DNA from: Maioricimonas rarisocia | GTDB taxonomy: Bacteria; Planctomycetota; Planctomycetia; Planctomycetales; Planctomycetaceae | Assembly: GCF_007747795.1 (NCBI RefSeq) | Contig: NZ_CP036275.1 | Coordinates: forward strand, 62,001-126,000 | Direction of reading: 5' to 3' | DNA length: 64,000 bases | Shown here: piece after piece, positions 1 to 11,087 of the stretch | Layout of the letters: every line of letters begins with the position of its first letter | How positions within the stretch are numbered: position 1 is the stretch's first letter | The notes under the pieces: generated by a model | The model's input: only the letters and a program-made list of their open reading frames with translations | What the model was told of the DNA's origin: nothing | The model's database searches: none | Made by a program: the position numbers and the translations under genes

Positions 1-288
1 TTTGTGCAGGACTGGGAGTACAAGGTTCGCAGCGGTGACCTGGATGAATGCAATGGCCGTCGCGGCGTCACGCCCGAGTACCCCGATGGCACCTACTACT
101 ACGTAATCACTGAGGAGTTCCCGTTCATTCCACGGAACCTTCGCGGTACTCCGGACTCCAGCTTTGAACGGCACGGGCCTCCGCCGGGCGGTCGCAGGCC
201 CCCCCGTGGTGCTCCTCCAGGGGGTGGTCCACCAGGTGGCGGTCCGCCAGGTGGAGGGCCACCTCCCGGTCGCTTCCCGCCGCGTTGA
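1..288 (+). CDS. YHYH domain-containing protein, C-terminal end (partial)
   Basis: The reading frame is open from the first base and stops at 286-288, so this is the last ~95 residues of a gene that begins outside the window. The residues LDECNGRRGVTPEYPDGTYY followed by YVITEEFPFIPR match the end of the YHYH domain found in secreted proteins of unknown function. The domain is followed by a low-complexity tail of Pro-Gly-Gly and Arg residues (about residues 55-95), probably an unstructured extracellular linker. Nothing in the fragment shows an enzymatic role. The domain call is good; the function is unknown. Confidence 0.75.
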   Translation, partial: FVQDWEYKVRSGDLDECNGRRGVTPEYPDGTYYYVITEEFPFIPRNLRGTPDSSFERHGPPPGGRRPPRGAPPGGGPPGGGPPGGGPPPGRFPPR

Positions 289-831
289 GCTGCGGAGCGA
301 GGTCGGGTGGCCGTGGCGACATCGAGCTGCGAAGCCACGGCCACCCCGTGGAGAGCGAAGTGCGGAAACGAGGGTTGCCATGTGCCGCCCTTCAAGCCTG
401 CCTTCCGCCTCACCGGCACGAACCGCAGACAGGTCAATGTCAGCGGATGCCACTGGCGGCTTCCCCCCAGGTGCAAACGTCGAGCGGTCGTCGTGAATGA
501 CAGGCGGTCCGGGGGTTGGAGTTGCCCACGCCCCGGCCGGCCGCATCGGCGGTCGGCAGGCATCGTCTGACAGGGCTGGGACCAGGCCGGCGTCGCGTCG
601 CCTCGTCCGCCCGTGCGAATGTCGAACGATGTCTGTTGAGGATGGCGGGCTCGGACAAGGCGTTTGTCGGTCGATGCCTTCGCCACGATTACTGCAACGT
701 CCACTGCGCCCCGGGTGCGCAAGCACCAGGGCAATGTGACCGTCGAACTGGTCGGTGCGTCCGGACGAGTGCTCCGGACTCCCGTCACGTTCTGTTTCCG
801 ATGGGAAACAGATCCACTTCAGGAGAGGAAA
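289..831. other. Gene-poor gap with inverted repeat
   Basis: No convincing gene is present. A perfect 13-bp inverted repeat lies at 305-317 and 334-346, 16 bp after the YHYH stop codon, with a 16-nt loop and no T-tract. It may end transcription or be a copy of the local repeat containing gtggccgtggc, which recurs near 9550, 12190, 12460 and 13770. A module around 447-490 (gccactggcggctt, then caaacgtcgagcggtcg) recurs in similar form at 58949-58990. Confidence 0.5.
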
Positions 832-2463
832 ATGAGAAACACGGATCACCAGTTCCTTTCAAGGTCCGCAACGTGGATCACGCTGGTGCTGATTGCCAGT
901 ACGCAACTGCAGGCACAGACGCGTCGGTCGACATTCACCGAGTCTCAGAAGACGGGTTATCTCGGCCGCGCGAGCCGGTCGGCGATGGCCCGGAACATAC
1001 TCGACCGATTGAAGAACCAGACAGAAGTGAGGGATGTTTCCGGAGAGGCCGATCGCGTTCTGATGTGGCACGAGGTGCTGCTGGATTCCATTGCGATTGA
1101 TCACACGCCCGACCCGGATACCGGCCAGGTGGACTTCGTTCAGGGTGGACCAACCCGTACGAGTCGAGCCCTGGCGATGACGCAGATCGCCGTCTTTGAT
1201 GCGGCCAACGCATTCAAGGCGGGCTACGCACACTACAACGAAATCGAACAGGCACCGGACGACGCCTCGATCGATGCGGCTATTGCATACGCGTCGTACT
1301 CGGTGCAGGCGGCGCTGTTCCCCGATCAGGCGGATCGCCTGACGGCGCTGCTCGAATCTGATATCGCGCAGATCGACGCCAGTGCCGAAAGCATCGTTGA
1401 CGGAATGCTGGTTGGTGAGGCGGCAGCCAACGCCATCCTCGAACTCCGAGCCGACGATAGCTCAGGCGATCCGGAACCCGATTGGGGGGAGGGAGGCCGG
1501 GTGGCCGACGGCGAGACAACCTACAACGGAACACGGGTAAACGGCGGAACGACCGAGATCTTCGAGTGGGAGCCGGATCCGCTGTCGTTGCCGGAGCTTG
1601 CCGATTACCACCTGGCGCTCGGTGCTTACTGGGGCGGCGTCACGCCGTTCTCGCTCTCCAGTGGAGATCAGTATCGGCTGCCTCCGCCACCGACTCCGGG
1701 ATCGTACACGTATCTGGAAGGCTACTGGCTCGTTCAGTTCCTGGGAGCCTCCACCGATACGGTCGGCAGTCTGTCCAACGAGTACACGCGTTTCGTAGGT
1801 AACTACTGGGGCTACGATGCCGTGCCCCTGCTCGGCACTCCTCCACGATTGTACAACCAGATCGCGGCGCAGGTCGCTGCGGAGGAAGGTGTCGGCGATG
1901 CCGTCGACATGGCCCGCTTTCTGGCCATGATCAATACCGGCCTGGCAGACGCGGGGATCGCTTCCTGGGACAGCAAGTACTACTACAACTTCTGGCGACC
2001 GGTCACAGGCATCCGCAAGTCCGATGACGTCCTCATGACCGTCGAGAACCCGTCGTGGAAGCCGGTCGGCATCTCGGTGATCAATACCGACCTTGCGATC
2101 ACACCCACCCCTCCGTTTCCGTCGTACCCCTCCGGGCACGCGACATTCGGTGCCACGACGTTCGAGATCATGCGTCAGTTCTTCGGAAATGAGACGCGCT
2201 TTACATTCGTCTCCGACGAGTACAACGGCGAGGGTGTCGATCCGCTCGGCGTGCCGCGGCCGCTTGTTCCCGTTCGTTTTCGGTCGCTGGATGAAGCACA
2301 GTGGTCGAACGGAATCAGCCGGATCTTCAACGGCGTGCACTGGAATTTCGACAACACCGGTGGTCAGGACCTGGGAGAACAGATCGGCCGCCACATTGTG
2401 TTCGAGGAACAGGCGTTTCAGCCCACCGGCAACCGGACACGCACGCGAAGGAACAGGCGGTGA
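832..2463 (+). CDS. Vanadium-dependent haloperoxidase-like protein (PAP2 superfamily), secreted
   Basis: 543 aa. The ATG at 832 is preferred because AGGAGAGG lies just upstream and a signal peptide follows at once (hydrophobic stretch ITLVLIASTQLQA, cleavage near residue 28); the frame is open further upstream but without either signal. The C-terminal half has the vanadate/phosphate-binding pattern of vanadium haloperoxidases and PAP2 phosphatases: K382 with WRP Arg389, P433-S-G-H436-A, and the late His503 in GVHW. Family members oxidise halides with H2O2 or act as acid phosphatases; the WRPVTGIR and YPSGHATFG motifs favour the haloperoxidase branch. The substrate cannot be read from sequence. 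The next gene starts 3 nt after the stop, so the two are probably co-transcribed. Confidence 0.85.
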   Translation: MRNTDHQFLSRSATWITLVLIASTQLQAQTRRSTFTESQKTGYLGRASRSAMARNILDRLKNQTEVRDVSGEADRVLMWHEVLLDSIAIDHTPDPDTGQVDFVQGGPTRTSRALAMTQIAVFDAANAFKAGYAHYNEIEQAPDDASIDAAIAYASYSVQAALFPDQADRLTALLESDIAQIDASAESIVDGMLVGEAAANAILELRADDSSGDPEPDWGEGGRVADGETTYNGTRVNGGTTEIFEWEPDPLSLPELADYHLALGAYWGGVTPFSLSSGDQYRLPPPPTPGSYTYLEGYWLVQFLGASTDTVGSLSNEYTRFVGNYWGYDAVPLLGTPPRLYNQIAAQVAAEEGVGDAVDMARFLAMINTGLADAGIASWDSKYYYNFWRPVTGIRKSDDVLMTVENPSWKPVGISVINTDLAITPTPPFPSYPSGHATFGATTFEIMRQFFGNETRFTFVSDEYNGEGVDPLGVPRPLVPVRFRSLDEAQWSNGISRIFNGVHWNFDNTGGQDLGEQIGRHIVFEEQAFQPTGNRTRTRRNRR

Positions 2464-2466
2464 GCC

Positions 2467-3084
2467 ATGTCTGAAGAACGCAGGAGTCGAAAGCTCTCCC
2501 GTAGCAGCAGGGGCGTCGTCGCTGCTCTGGCGTGTGGCCTGGTCACGGTGCTCGCGATGACGACCGTGGCGTTCAACAGGCCGGAGAAGCAACGCGTCGA
2601 TCAGCACGGGCTGAGAGATTCGGTCGCGGATTCGGCGGAACCGACGGCGGTCAACGGCCGGAACCAGATGGCAGACGTTCCAGTTCCGGACGAGCTGAAC
2701 GAGGAGTCGAACCCGTCCCGTTTCGTCAGCCAGGGACTCGAGCAGCTGTCGTCGCCGTTCACGGAAGAAACGGTTCTCGCCCTCAACGCGATCGTCGCGC
2801 GATCGCTGGCGGCGATCAGGAAGTTTGACGACATCCGGCGGGACTCGCATGGAGGCGAGAACGCTGCGGAACGGCTGCGGCAGTACGCCGTTGCCTCGAA
2901 GGAAGCGAAGCAGGCCCGCAGCGACATGGAGGCGGCCAGCAGTCGCGTACGCGAAAGCGGCGAGAAGTACAACGAGGAGATTCTTGCTGCGATGGTGCGA
3001 TTCGTCGTGAAAGTGGACGATGAGATCCGGGAAGAAATCGAATCGCTGGCGGCTCGTCAAAGTGAAGGTGAACCGTGTCTGTAG
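2467..3084 (+). CDS. Hypothetical single-pass membrane or exported protein
   Basis: 205 aa, starting 3 nt after the haloperoxidase stop. A basic N-terminus (RRSRKLSRSSR) precedes one hydrophobic segment at about residues 15-37, giving an N-in anchor or uncleaved signal. The rest is hydrophilic. Residues ~130-200 are rich in Ala, Glu, Lys and Arg with heptad-like spacing, suggesting a helical or coiled-coil tail. I recognise no domain. Tight spacing suggests a role linked to the haloperoxidase, but that is inference only. Confidence 0.6.
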   Translation: MSEERRSRKLSRSSRGVVAALACGLVTVLAMTTVAFNRPEKQRVDQHGLRDSVADSAEPTAVNGRNQMADVPVPDELNEESNPSRFVSQGLEQLSSPFTEETVLALNAIVARSLAAIRKFDDIRRDSHGGENAAERLRQYAVASKEAKQARSDMEAASSRVRESGEKYNEEILAAMVRFVVKVDDEIREEIESLAARQSEGEPCL

Positions 3085-3098
3085 AGCACGACGGGCGG

Positions 3099-3127
3099 CT
3101 GGGGGCGTTGCATTGCGACGCCCCCAG
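3099..3127 (+). terminator. Strong hairpin after the haloperoxidase operon
   Basis: A perfect 10-bp GC stem (ctgggggcgt / acgcccccag) with a 9-nt loop begins 14 bp after the stop at 3084. No T-run follows, so it may be a mRNA-stabilising or Rho-assisted end rather than a classical intrinsic terminator. Confidence 0.45.
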
Positions 3128-3130
3128 TCT

Positions 3131-3210
3131 GAGAGGCCTGAGACGCGAGGCTCGAGCAAGAGCCGGCAACGTTCAAAGCGAGGCCCGTGTGTGAGCACCG
3201 GGGGGACGGA
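3131..3210 (+). repeat. Intergenic repeat family A (GNRA-loop hairpin)
   Basis: The sequence gaggcctgagacgcgaggct, then gagccggcaac and a hairpin ending in gtgtgtgagcaccgggg, recurs behind several genes in this window (9251-9320, 7801-7875 and others). In this copy the stem is imperfect. Confidence 0.6.
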
Positions 3211-3223
3211 GCAGGCCACGACA

Positions 3224-4162
3224 CTACGCCTGCGACACCCGGCGGAGCACGTCCAGAAACCGGTCCGGTTCGTCGTACATCGGAAAGTGAGCGGAGTCCT
3301 CCAGCAGCAGCCAGTGCTTGCCGGCCGGGGCTTCGAGCTCATCGAAGTAGGCCTTCGCCGGTTCCAGCGGCGTATTGAAGTCATGCCGGCCGTGGACCAC
3401 GAAGACCGGCACCTCGATGCGCGGGACGGCATCGGCGAGCCGGTGTGACGCCAGGAAGTCTCCCAGCCGATCGATCGACGTCCTGATTGACTCGAACGCC
3501 CGCTCCAGCTCGTCGCTGCTGTACTCGCGGTTCTGCAGCATCGCATCGGCCAGCTCCTGCTCGGAGTACCGCTGGCTCGTCCCGGCGAATCCATGCAGGC
3601 GGACGATGACCTCTCCCAGGGCGGCGTACTGATCGAACGTCGTATACGGAGGCGGCCCGAGCCGCTGCAGATCGTCCTCAGCGGCCGAGTCATTCTGTGC
3701 TGCCGCCAGATCCAGCAGTCGCTCGTAACGCAACTGGTCCCCCTGCCGCGTGTCGGGGCACGTTCCCACCAGCACGAGCGCACGGAAGTCCGCGGGGCTT
3801 TCGCTGGCCATACCCGCAGCGACGAGGGTGCCCCATGAGTGGCCGACCAGCAGGATCCGATTGTCGCGAAATCGTTCCCGCAGCTGTCGCGTCACCTCGA
3901 GCCCGTCGAGAATGATCTGCACGAGCGTACATGACTCGGCGGGGATGTCGGATGAGCAGGACTTGCCGGCGTTGCGCTGGTCCCAGTGCACAACCAGAAA
4001 CTCAGCCAGCAGAGGATCGTCGAATGTCCGCGCGAACCACATCAGCGGGTAGCCCGGTCCACCATGTACGAACAGGACGATGGGTCTGGCAGCATCGTTC
4101 CCCCGGCAGAGAACCCACTGCTCCGTTTCGTGGATGCTGAGCGCTTTGAGTTCATCGATCAT
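3224..4162 (-). CDS. Alpha/beta hydrolase, proline iminopeptidase-like
   Basis: 312 aa, near the usual family size, with no signal peptide, so probably cytoplasmic. HGGPG at residues 33-37 forms the oxyanion loop of the proline iminopeptidase (S33) group, followed by HWDQRNAGKS, typical of that group. The nucleophile elbow is GHSWG (Ser109). The acid is probably the Asp in VHGRHDFNTP and the catalytic His the one in DSAHFPMYDEP. The enzyme should release N-terminal proline or hydrolyse a small ester or amide; the substrate is unknown. It is monocistronic and converges with the haloperoxidase operon. Confidence 0.85.
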   Translation of the reverse strand: MIDELKALSIHETEQWVLCRGNDAARPIVLFVHGGPGYPLMWFARTFDDPLLAEFLVVHWDQRNAGKSCSSDIPAESCTLVQIILDGLEVTRQLRERFRDNRILLVGHSWGTLVAAGMASESPADFRALVLVGTCPDTRQGDQLRYERLLDLAAAQNDSAAEDDLQRLGPPPYTTFDQYAALGEVIVRLHGFAGTSQRYSEQELADAMLQNREYSSDELERAFESIRTSIDRLGDFLASHRLADAVPRIEVPVFVVHGRHDFNTPLEPAKAYFDELEAPAGKHWLLLEDSAHFPMYDEPDRFLDVLRRVSQA

Positions 4163-4555
4163 GACGGCAACTGGCGGAGTGCCAGGGCATGAGTTGCGTG
4201 GCGGCGAACAGTCTGCATTCTGACAGCGCGGAGCGTGTATCGCATGAAAAATCTTCCAGGACGGGGACGCGAACGCCAGTGAAAGCTGCTGCAGACCGAT
4301 TCAATGAATGCTGCACTCCAATCCACTCGCCGCTGCACCTTACTGCATCGGGTGCGGCACTTTACACATCCGCAAATCTTTCACGGAAAACCGTCCGACT
4401 CCCGTCCAGCACGTTGGTATGTTCATCGCCAGCGATCCGCAGAGAAGCGGGCCTCGAACCGGAGTGTCTCCGAGGGCCGGAGCCTCGGCCGCGAACGATT
4501 TCGCGGCTGTCATCACCGGTTCGTCCATCTGGTGATTCTGTGAAAGGAACGCCAC
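4163..4555. other. Divergent promoter region
   Basis: This 393-bp gap separates the alpha/beta hydrolase (minus) from a PEP-CTERM gene (plus). It must hold both promoters, but I see no confident -35/-10 pair, repeat or RNA. A Shine-Dalgarno aaagga at 4543-4548 serves the downstream GTG start. Confidence 0.4.
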
Positions 4556-5578
4556 GTGTTCACCTCACATCTCTTCCGTTCTGCCCGGTCGGGTCTGACC
4601 CATCTTCTGCTGACTGCAGCGGCACTGGTCTCTACAGACGATCGCTGTGATGCCGTCCTGATCACATCAGACTTCACCCGGACGACGAGTGCCACGATCG
4701 AGATCGATGGCGTGGAAGTCGACCACATGTTTCAGCAGGTTACCAACGGGCCGTCGACATCGAATGCCTTCTTCGGATCGAATACCGACCCGAGCGAAGC
4801 CCGGGCTTCCGGTCGGGCCGACCAGTTCGCGATGACAGCGAATGCCGAGTTCGATAACCGGGTCTTCACCCCTTCGCTGATCAACAACTTCACCAGCGTG
4901 CGGTCCACCTCGCTGCTCGAGATCACCGGTACGTCGCTGAACGGCGGAGACGTGACGGTCGAGTTCTTTCTGCCCCCGGGCTTCCTCGAACTGAACACAC
5001 AGGGAGAACTGAGCCCGGGATTGCCCCCTTTAACCGCCTCGATCGACGCCCAGCTGACATTCTTCACACCGGACGTATTCGGCGACACGGGCCGGCTGCT
5101 GAACTTCGGTGCGACACTGTCGGGTGACTTCTTCAACCAGACGATCACCACCTTCGCCACGAGCCAGACGCTGGGACCGTTCCCGGGCGGCGGACCTCCC
5201 ACCAGTCTCGATCTCTCCCCGTTGACTCATTCGAACCTGACGATTGTGAACTCGTCGTCACCGCAGTTCATTCCGCTGCGGACGATCACGTGGGAGTATC
5301 CAGCGTTCAGCGGGACGGTCAACGTCGGACCGATCCCGACCGGGCAGCAGTTCGGACTGCACTACTTTATGAGGGCGGAGGTCTCCGGGTTTGGTCCTTT
5401 GACCAATGCGGCGGCCGCGATCAACGACCCGCTCAACATCACGCAGTTCGGGGCCCCCACGGTGGACCAGGCGGGAGCCACCGCCGTGGTTCCCGAGCCG
5501 TCGAGCATGGCCTTGGCGTCGGTGGGGCTGGTGATCCTTGCCGGCCGCCGGCGGTTGCGGCGGAAATCGGAAGCCTGA
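4556..5578 (+). CDS. PEP-CTERM sorting domain protein, paralogue 1
   Basis: 340 aa, GTG start with aaagga 7 nt upstream. It has an N-terminal signal peptide (hydrophobic HLLLTAAALVS) and a C-terminal sorting signal: VPEPSS, a hydrophobic helix (MALASVGLVILAG), then RRRLRRK. Such proteins are exported and processed by an exosortase/archaeosortase, usually into surface matrix; no exosortase is in the window. The middle is a beta-rich unknown domain. A close paralogue lies at 8205-9257, sharing LPPGFLEL, LDLSPLTHSNLTIV and PLRTITWEYPAFSG. The pair looks like a duplication flanking a DUF1254 gene. Confidence 0.85.
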   Translation: MFTSHLFRSARSGLTHLLLTAAALVSTDDRCDAVLITSDFTRTTSATIEIDGVEVDHMFQQVTNGPSTSNAFFGSNTDPSEARASGRADQFAMTANAEFDNRVFTPSLINNFTSVRSTSLLEITGTSLNGGDVTVEFFLPPGFLELNTQGELSPGLPPLTASIDAQLTFFTPDVFGDTGRLLNFGATLSGDFFNQTITTFATSQTLGPFPGGGPPTSLDLSPLTHSNLTIVNSSSPQFIPLRTITWEYPAFSGTVNVGPIPTGQQFGLHYFMRAEVSGFGPLTNAAAAINDPLNITQFGAPTVDQAGATAVVPEPSSMALASVGLVILAGRRRLRRKSEA

Positions 5579-5974
5579 GACACGAGCTGTGAGGCCCGGG
5601 GGCGATCCTTTCCAGTGATTGGTGAGCCCGGTGCGTGAGCTTCGGGGTGGCATGCTTGCCCTTCAAGGCAAGCATGTACGTCGAATGACATTCGCGCTGC
5701 TGGACAAAGCCGGCCGTGGCACCCCGCGCACCGGCCGGCAGCATCGGCTTTCGCCAGGCGAAGCCTGACCTGCGGTTGCTGGCCCGCATGTCTGCTGAAG
5801 GCGAACTGTTTACGAAGCGCAAATTCCGGCCAGACTGCGTGGCGACCTCCAAACGCGGGTGGTAGGCTTGCTTCGCCGAAACGTCCAGCGTTGCGGGCGG
5901 CGCCTGGGCAACCCACATCGCGCCATCACGTCACAGCAATCGCCCGTGATCCGTCACCAGAGAAAGTGAACACG
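5579..5974. repeat. Repeat-containing gap with family A copy and a hairpin
   Basis: No gene is seen. A degenerate family A copy (gagcccggtgcgtgagcttc) lies at about 5625-5650. It is followed by a perfect 10-bp inverted repeat at 5651-5660/5667-5676 (catgcttgcc / ggcaagcatg, loop cttcaa) that may end the PEP-CTERM transcript. Confidence 0.55.
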
Positions 5975-7594
<1,620 letters not shown>

Positions 7595-8204
7595 TCGCCC
7601 GGGTCTCGCGAGCATGAGGGTGGCCGGCATTCTCCTCGAGCCTTGCTGACGGGCGTGGTCTGGATACCCTGCGGCACGAGCAAAGCCCACCGGCCGCGTC
7701 CGGTGGGCCGTGTTGCGCAGGGGCGAGCGTCCGCGCGCCTCGAAGAGGAGCACTGTGGGAGTAGGACGGCACCGCCAGACAAGCCACCAGCAGCTCCCCG
7801 CGCTTCGAGAGATGAGGCGCAAGCAAGAGCCGGCAACTTCAACGGCGAGCCCGGTGCGCGAGCACCGGGATGACGCTCCCGGGGGGACGTGGGGAGGGTG
7901 GCACGGAGATACGGTGGAGCCAGGACGTGATGGGGGACCGTGGCTCGAGCGGGTAATGCGAGCGAAGCCACGGAACGAATTCGCGCATCCCGGGCCCGCC
8001 GGCGACTACGGCAGAAGTACGAAGATTCGCCGAATCCATCCCCACTCCGGCGCCGTGAGTGGTACGCTGCACGATGGTCTCCCGCAGCGAAGCGTCCGGC
8101 CACCCCGTCACGGCTTCAAGTATCGCGAATCGTCGCCGCGAACGAGTCGACGGCTGCCGCACTGGTGATTCCCTCGTCCGCCAACTCAGTGGGAGGATCG
8201 ACCC
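7595..8204. repeat. 610-bp gap with repeat family A
   Basis: No supported gene. Family A occupies about 7801-7875: gagccggcaact, then a perfect 8-bp stem cccggtgc/gcaccggg closed by the GNRA-type loop gcga. Around 7940-7975 there is a copy of the module containing accgtggctcgagcgg. A Shine-Dalgarno gggagg at 8191-8196 serves the gene at 8205. Confidence 0.55.
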
Positions 8205-9257
8205 GTGAATGCGCTGCCCCATCTTCTCCGTACTCGGGACCTGGTCGCCTGGCTCCGTGTGATGTTCCCGCTGATCGTGCTGCTGTCCGCGAGCGACCGC
8301 TGCCAGGCCGTTCTGATTACCTCCAGCTTGGAGCGGTTCACCGAAGCGATCATCGAGATCGATGGTGTCGAGATCGTCAACAATTCGCAGACTATTGCCA
8401 ACGGGCCGTCGGCATCGAATGCGACGTTGGGCACGTTTTCCGATCCGAGCGAAGCGCGGGCGTCGGGACGGGCCGAGCAACTCACGATGACGGCGAATGC
8501 CGAGTACGACAATCGCTCATTCGACTTCGCCGAGATCAACAATTTCACCAGCGTCCGGTCCAGCGCACAGTTGGTACTTGAAGGTACATCGCTGACCGGC
8601 GGCGATGTGACGGTCGACTTCTTCCTGCCCCCGGGTTTCCTCGAACTGAAGACGCAGGGGGAGTCGAGTCCGGGGCAGTTCCCCGCGACCGCCTCGTTGA
8701 GTGCCGTGCTGGAATTCAGCTGGCCGACGGTATTCGACACGACCGGTGCTCTGCTCGACTTTGACGCGACGCTCACCGGCGACTTCTATGCTCAAGCGAT
8801 TACTACTCTCGCGTCGAGCGAGACTTTGGGGCCGTTTCCCTTCGGTGGCCCCCCCAGCGGGCTGGATCTCTCGCCGCTGACGCATTCGAATCTGACAATC
8901 GTCGACTCGCAGTCACCCGACTTCGTCCCGCTACGGACGATCACATGGGAGTACCCGGCTTTCAGCGGTTCAATCAACCTCGGGCCGATCCCGACGGGGC
9001 AGCCGTTCATACTGGAGTATCGGCTGGATGCAGAGGTTTCCGGGTTCGGGCCAGTCAGCGGTGCCGCGGCGGCAATCAACGATCCGCTGAGCCTCACCCA
9101 GTTCGGTGTACCGACAGTCGACCAGGCGGGGACGACAACGACCGTCATCCCGGAGCCATCGAGTCTCGCCCTCGTTTCGATTGGTCTGGTGATCCTTGCC
9201 GGCCGACGTCGCCTGCGGAGACGGCCCCGGGCCGGAGACGCGAAGCTTGAGGCCTGA
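8205..9257 (+). CDS. PEP-CTERM sorting domain protein, paralogue 2
   Basis: 350 aa, GTG start with gggagg 8 nt upstream. It has a signal peptide (about residues 15-35) and a C-terminal IPEPSS / LALVSIGLVILAG / RRRLRRR sorting signal. It is homologous along its length to the protein at 4556-5578 (shared FNNFTSVR-like and LDLSPLTHSNLTIV blocks, WEYPAFSG, and a conserved gap-free C-terminal third). Expected to be exported and anchored or released at the cell surface; the core domain is of unknown function. The last codons run into repeat family A, which may explain the extra C-terminal residues RPRAGDAKLEA absent from the paralogue. Confidence 0.85.
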   Translation: MNALPHLLRTRDLVAWLRVMFPLIVLLSASDRCQAVLITSSLERFTEAIIEIDGVEIVNNSQTIANGPSASNATLGTFSDPSEARASGRAEQLTMTANAEYDNRSFDFAEINNFTSVRSSAQLVLEGTSLTGGDVTVDFFLPPGFLELKTQGESSPGQFPATASLSAVLEFSWPTVFDTTGALLDFDATLTGDFYAQAITTLASSETLGPFPFGGPPSGLDLSPLTHSNLTIVDSQSPDFVPLRTITWEYPAFSGSINLGPIPTGQPFILEYRLDAEVSGFGPVSGAAAAINDPLSLTQFGVPTVDQAGTTTTVIPEPSSLALVSIGLVILAGRRRLRRRPRAGDAKLEA

Positions 9258-9600
9258 GACGCGAGGCTCGAGGAAGAGCCGGCAACATCAAAGGCGAGCC
9301 CGGTGCGTGGGCTCCGGGGTGAATCGGAATGCGTGGACGTGAAGAGGGAACCACGGAGTTGTCATGACGGTGCGTCGCCCCGGAGGAGGAAAACGGGAGT
9401 CTTGCCGGGGAGGCGGCTCAGGCGTGAGATGGGTGGCCGGGGTCGGAACGAGCGGAGCGAGTGGAGCCCCCGGAACCGTTGTCCCCCAGGACGACGTCTA
9501 TTGTCGTAGGAGGCACGGAGTCACGGAGGAGGCAGGATGCGATGGGTGGCCGTGGCTGGAGCGGGCAATGCGCGCGAAGTTGCCGTAGGGCAGGCGATTG
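9258..9600. repeat. Repeat mosaic upstream of IS copy 1
   Basis: This stretch holds a family A copy (9251-9320), a ggcacggagtcacggagg stretch, a gggtggccgtggctggagcg module at 9545-9563, and the left half of a family B palindrome (gtagggcaggcgattg) that the IS has split at 9600. No gene is seen. Confidence 0.55.
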
Positions 9601-9610
9601 CCCAATGGCA

Positions 9611-11080
9611 CTAAGTTTGTTGGCGTGCGCTCTTCTTTCGTCGGCGCTTCTTGCTTGCACTGCTTGTCTTTCTGGCGAATGTTCGGCCGGGACGCCACTG
9701 GACTTCGTGAGATGCAATAGCTGCCAGCAGCTTGGGAAGCACGCGACGGTTCACCTCCGTTGAGGTGGATGTCAGCAACAGCGGCCAAGCCGTCACCAGT
9801 TCTTCCAGGGCGTGCTTGAAGCTCACCCCCAACGGGTCTCCGTCGCCGGTGGACCGCTGCGCGGCTTCGACCATTAACCAGCGAACCAGCAGGTACAGCA
9901 CCACGTGGCCGGCCACCTCGTACTGCACTGATTCCGGCGAATGACTCCGCAGGGTCCGTTCCAGCCCCTGGTAGACTTTCAGTTCCTGAAACGTCGTTTC
10001 GATCTCCCAGCGACGATGATACAACCCGATGCCTTTGCGCACCGCGGGATCCAGTGGATGTCCCGGTTCGGCTTCTGTCGCCATCCGGATCCAGTCTTCG
10101 CGACTGATGCGCTTCGGTCCCAGCACATTGGTCACCACCGCACTGGGGGGAAAGCCTTTGATCTGGTAGTTGATGACGCGCAGCGTGATCGACTCGGGAA
10201 GATTTGCATTGCGCCAACGTGGTCCGGAGGGAGTTTTCCAGCGCACAATGCGATCCCTGGGGCCCAGCCGCCGCAGCGTCTTCATGCGAACACCCGGATA
10301 CTGTCGAATCGCAAAGTAGCCCCGCGCTGCCTGAATCTGATGGAACAACCCGTAGCTCCAGAACCCCTGATCCATCAGCACCAGATCGTTACGCCGTACC
10401 TGCTTCAGCAATCGGGCGGCCACGGTGCGTTCGCCTTCGTCGACCGGTCCCAGTTCGTACCGCCAGGGCAGACGGACCAGAGGCAACTGCAACATGACCA
10501 TACGGGCCTGCGCGACACGATACCGGCCGTTGCTGCTGGTGCCGAAGTGCTCGGCCAGACGATTGTGTTGCGGCAGCCGAATGGTGGTCCCGTCCAGCGC
10601 CAGCAAACGAAACCGCTTCCAGCGGATCAGGTCTTGGTGCTGTTCCTCGAACCGGGCCGTGAGCAGTTCGATGAGGACGAACCAGACAGCGACCGGCATG
10701 CGTCGGCGGGCCTGGGTGAAGGCTTCTTCAGTCACCGTCGCAGGATCTTTTCCCCGCGGACTGTGTTTCGATGCCTTCGGTTTGCGTCGTGCCGCGTTGC
10801 GGCGGGATCGTGCAACCGCTTCGGGCAAGCCATTGGCCGACAGGTCCAACATCTGGGCGGTCAGCGTGAGAATCCGGGCAAAGCTCTTTGTCGAATGCAG
10901 TGCCGAGAGCACTCCCAGCCAGACCAGGTTGGGAATTGCCAATGCCGAGCGAACGATCCTGACATCCGCCCGCTCGGCGGCCTGAACGACGAGCGACTCA
11001 GGCAGTAGCCGGGCAAACGCTTTGAGGTCCTGTTGACGAATCTGTTCCCAGACATCATACCTTGGCTCATCCGTGAGCAT
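9611..11080 (-). CDS. IS4-family DDE transposase (copy 1)
   Basis: 489 aa from the ATG at 11080, preceded by an ideal AGGAGG 8 nt upstream. An in-frame ATG at 11146 would give 511 aa but lacks a ribosome site. It catalyses cut-and-paste transposition of the surrounding element. DDE residues: D163 (ALDGTTIRL), D237 (LVLMDQGFW) and E361 in the exact IS4 signature Y-(2)-R-(3)-E-(6)-K (YHRRWEIETTFQELK). The C-terminus is very basic (KKRRRKKSARQQ), suitable for DNA contact. The gene is intact. Its ribosome site is caught in a hairpin (11088-11136). Confidence 0.95.
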   Translation of the reverse strand: MLTDEPRYDVWEQIRQQDLKAFARLLPESLVVQAAERADVRIVRSALAIPNLVWLGVLSALHSTKSFARILTLTAQMLDLSANGLPEAVARSRRNAARRKPKASKHSPRGKDPATVTEEAFTQARRRMPVAVWFVLIELLTARFEEQHQDLIRWKRFRLLALDGTTIRLPQHNRLAEHFGTSSNGRYRVAQARMVMLQLPLVRLPWRYELGPVDEGERTVAARLLKQVRRNDLVLMDQGFWSYGLFHQIQAARGYFAIRQYPGVRMKTLRRLGPRDRIVRWKTPSGPRWRNANLPESITLRVINYQIKGFPPSAVVTNVLGPKRISREDWIRMATEAEPGHPLDPAVRKGIGLYHRRWEIETTFQELKVYQGLERTLRSHSPESVQYEVAGHVVLYLLVRWLMVEAAQRSTGDGDPLGVSFKHALEELVTAWPLLLTSTSTEVNRRVLPKLLAAIASHEVQWRPGRTFARKTSSASKKRRRKKSARQQT

Positions 11081-11087
11081 CTTTGAG

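Noticed and set aside
1462-3783. 773-residue minus-strand frame
   Set aside because: It runs antisense to the haloperoxidase and its partner gene and overlaps the alpha/beta hydrolase out of frame; no domain is seen.
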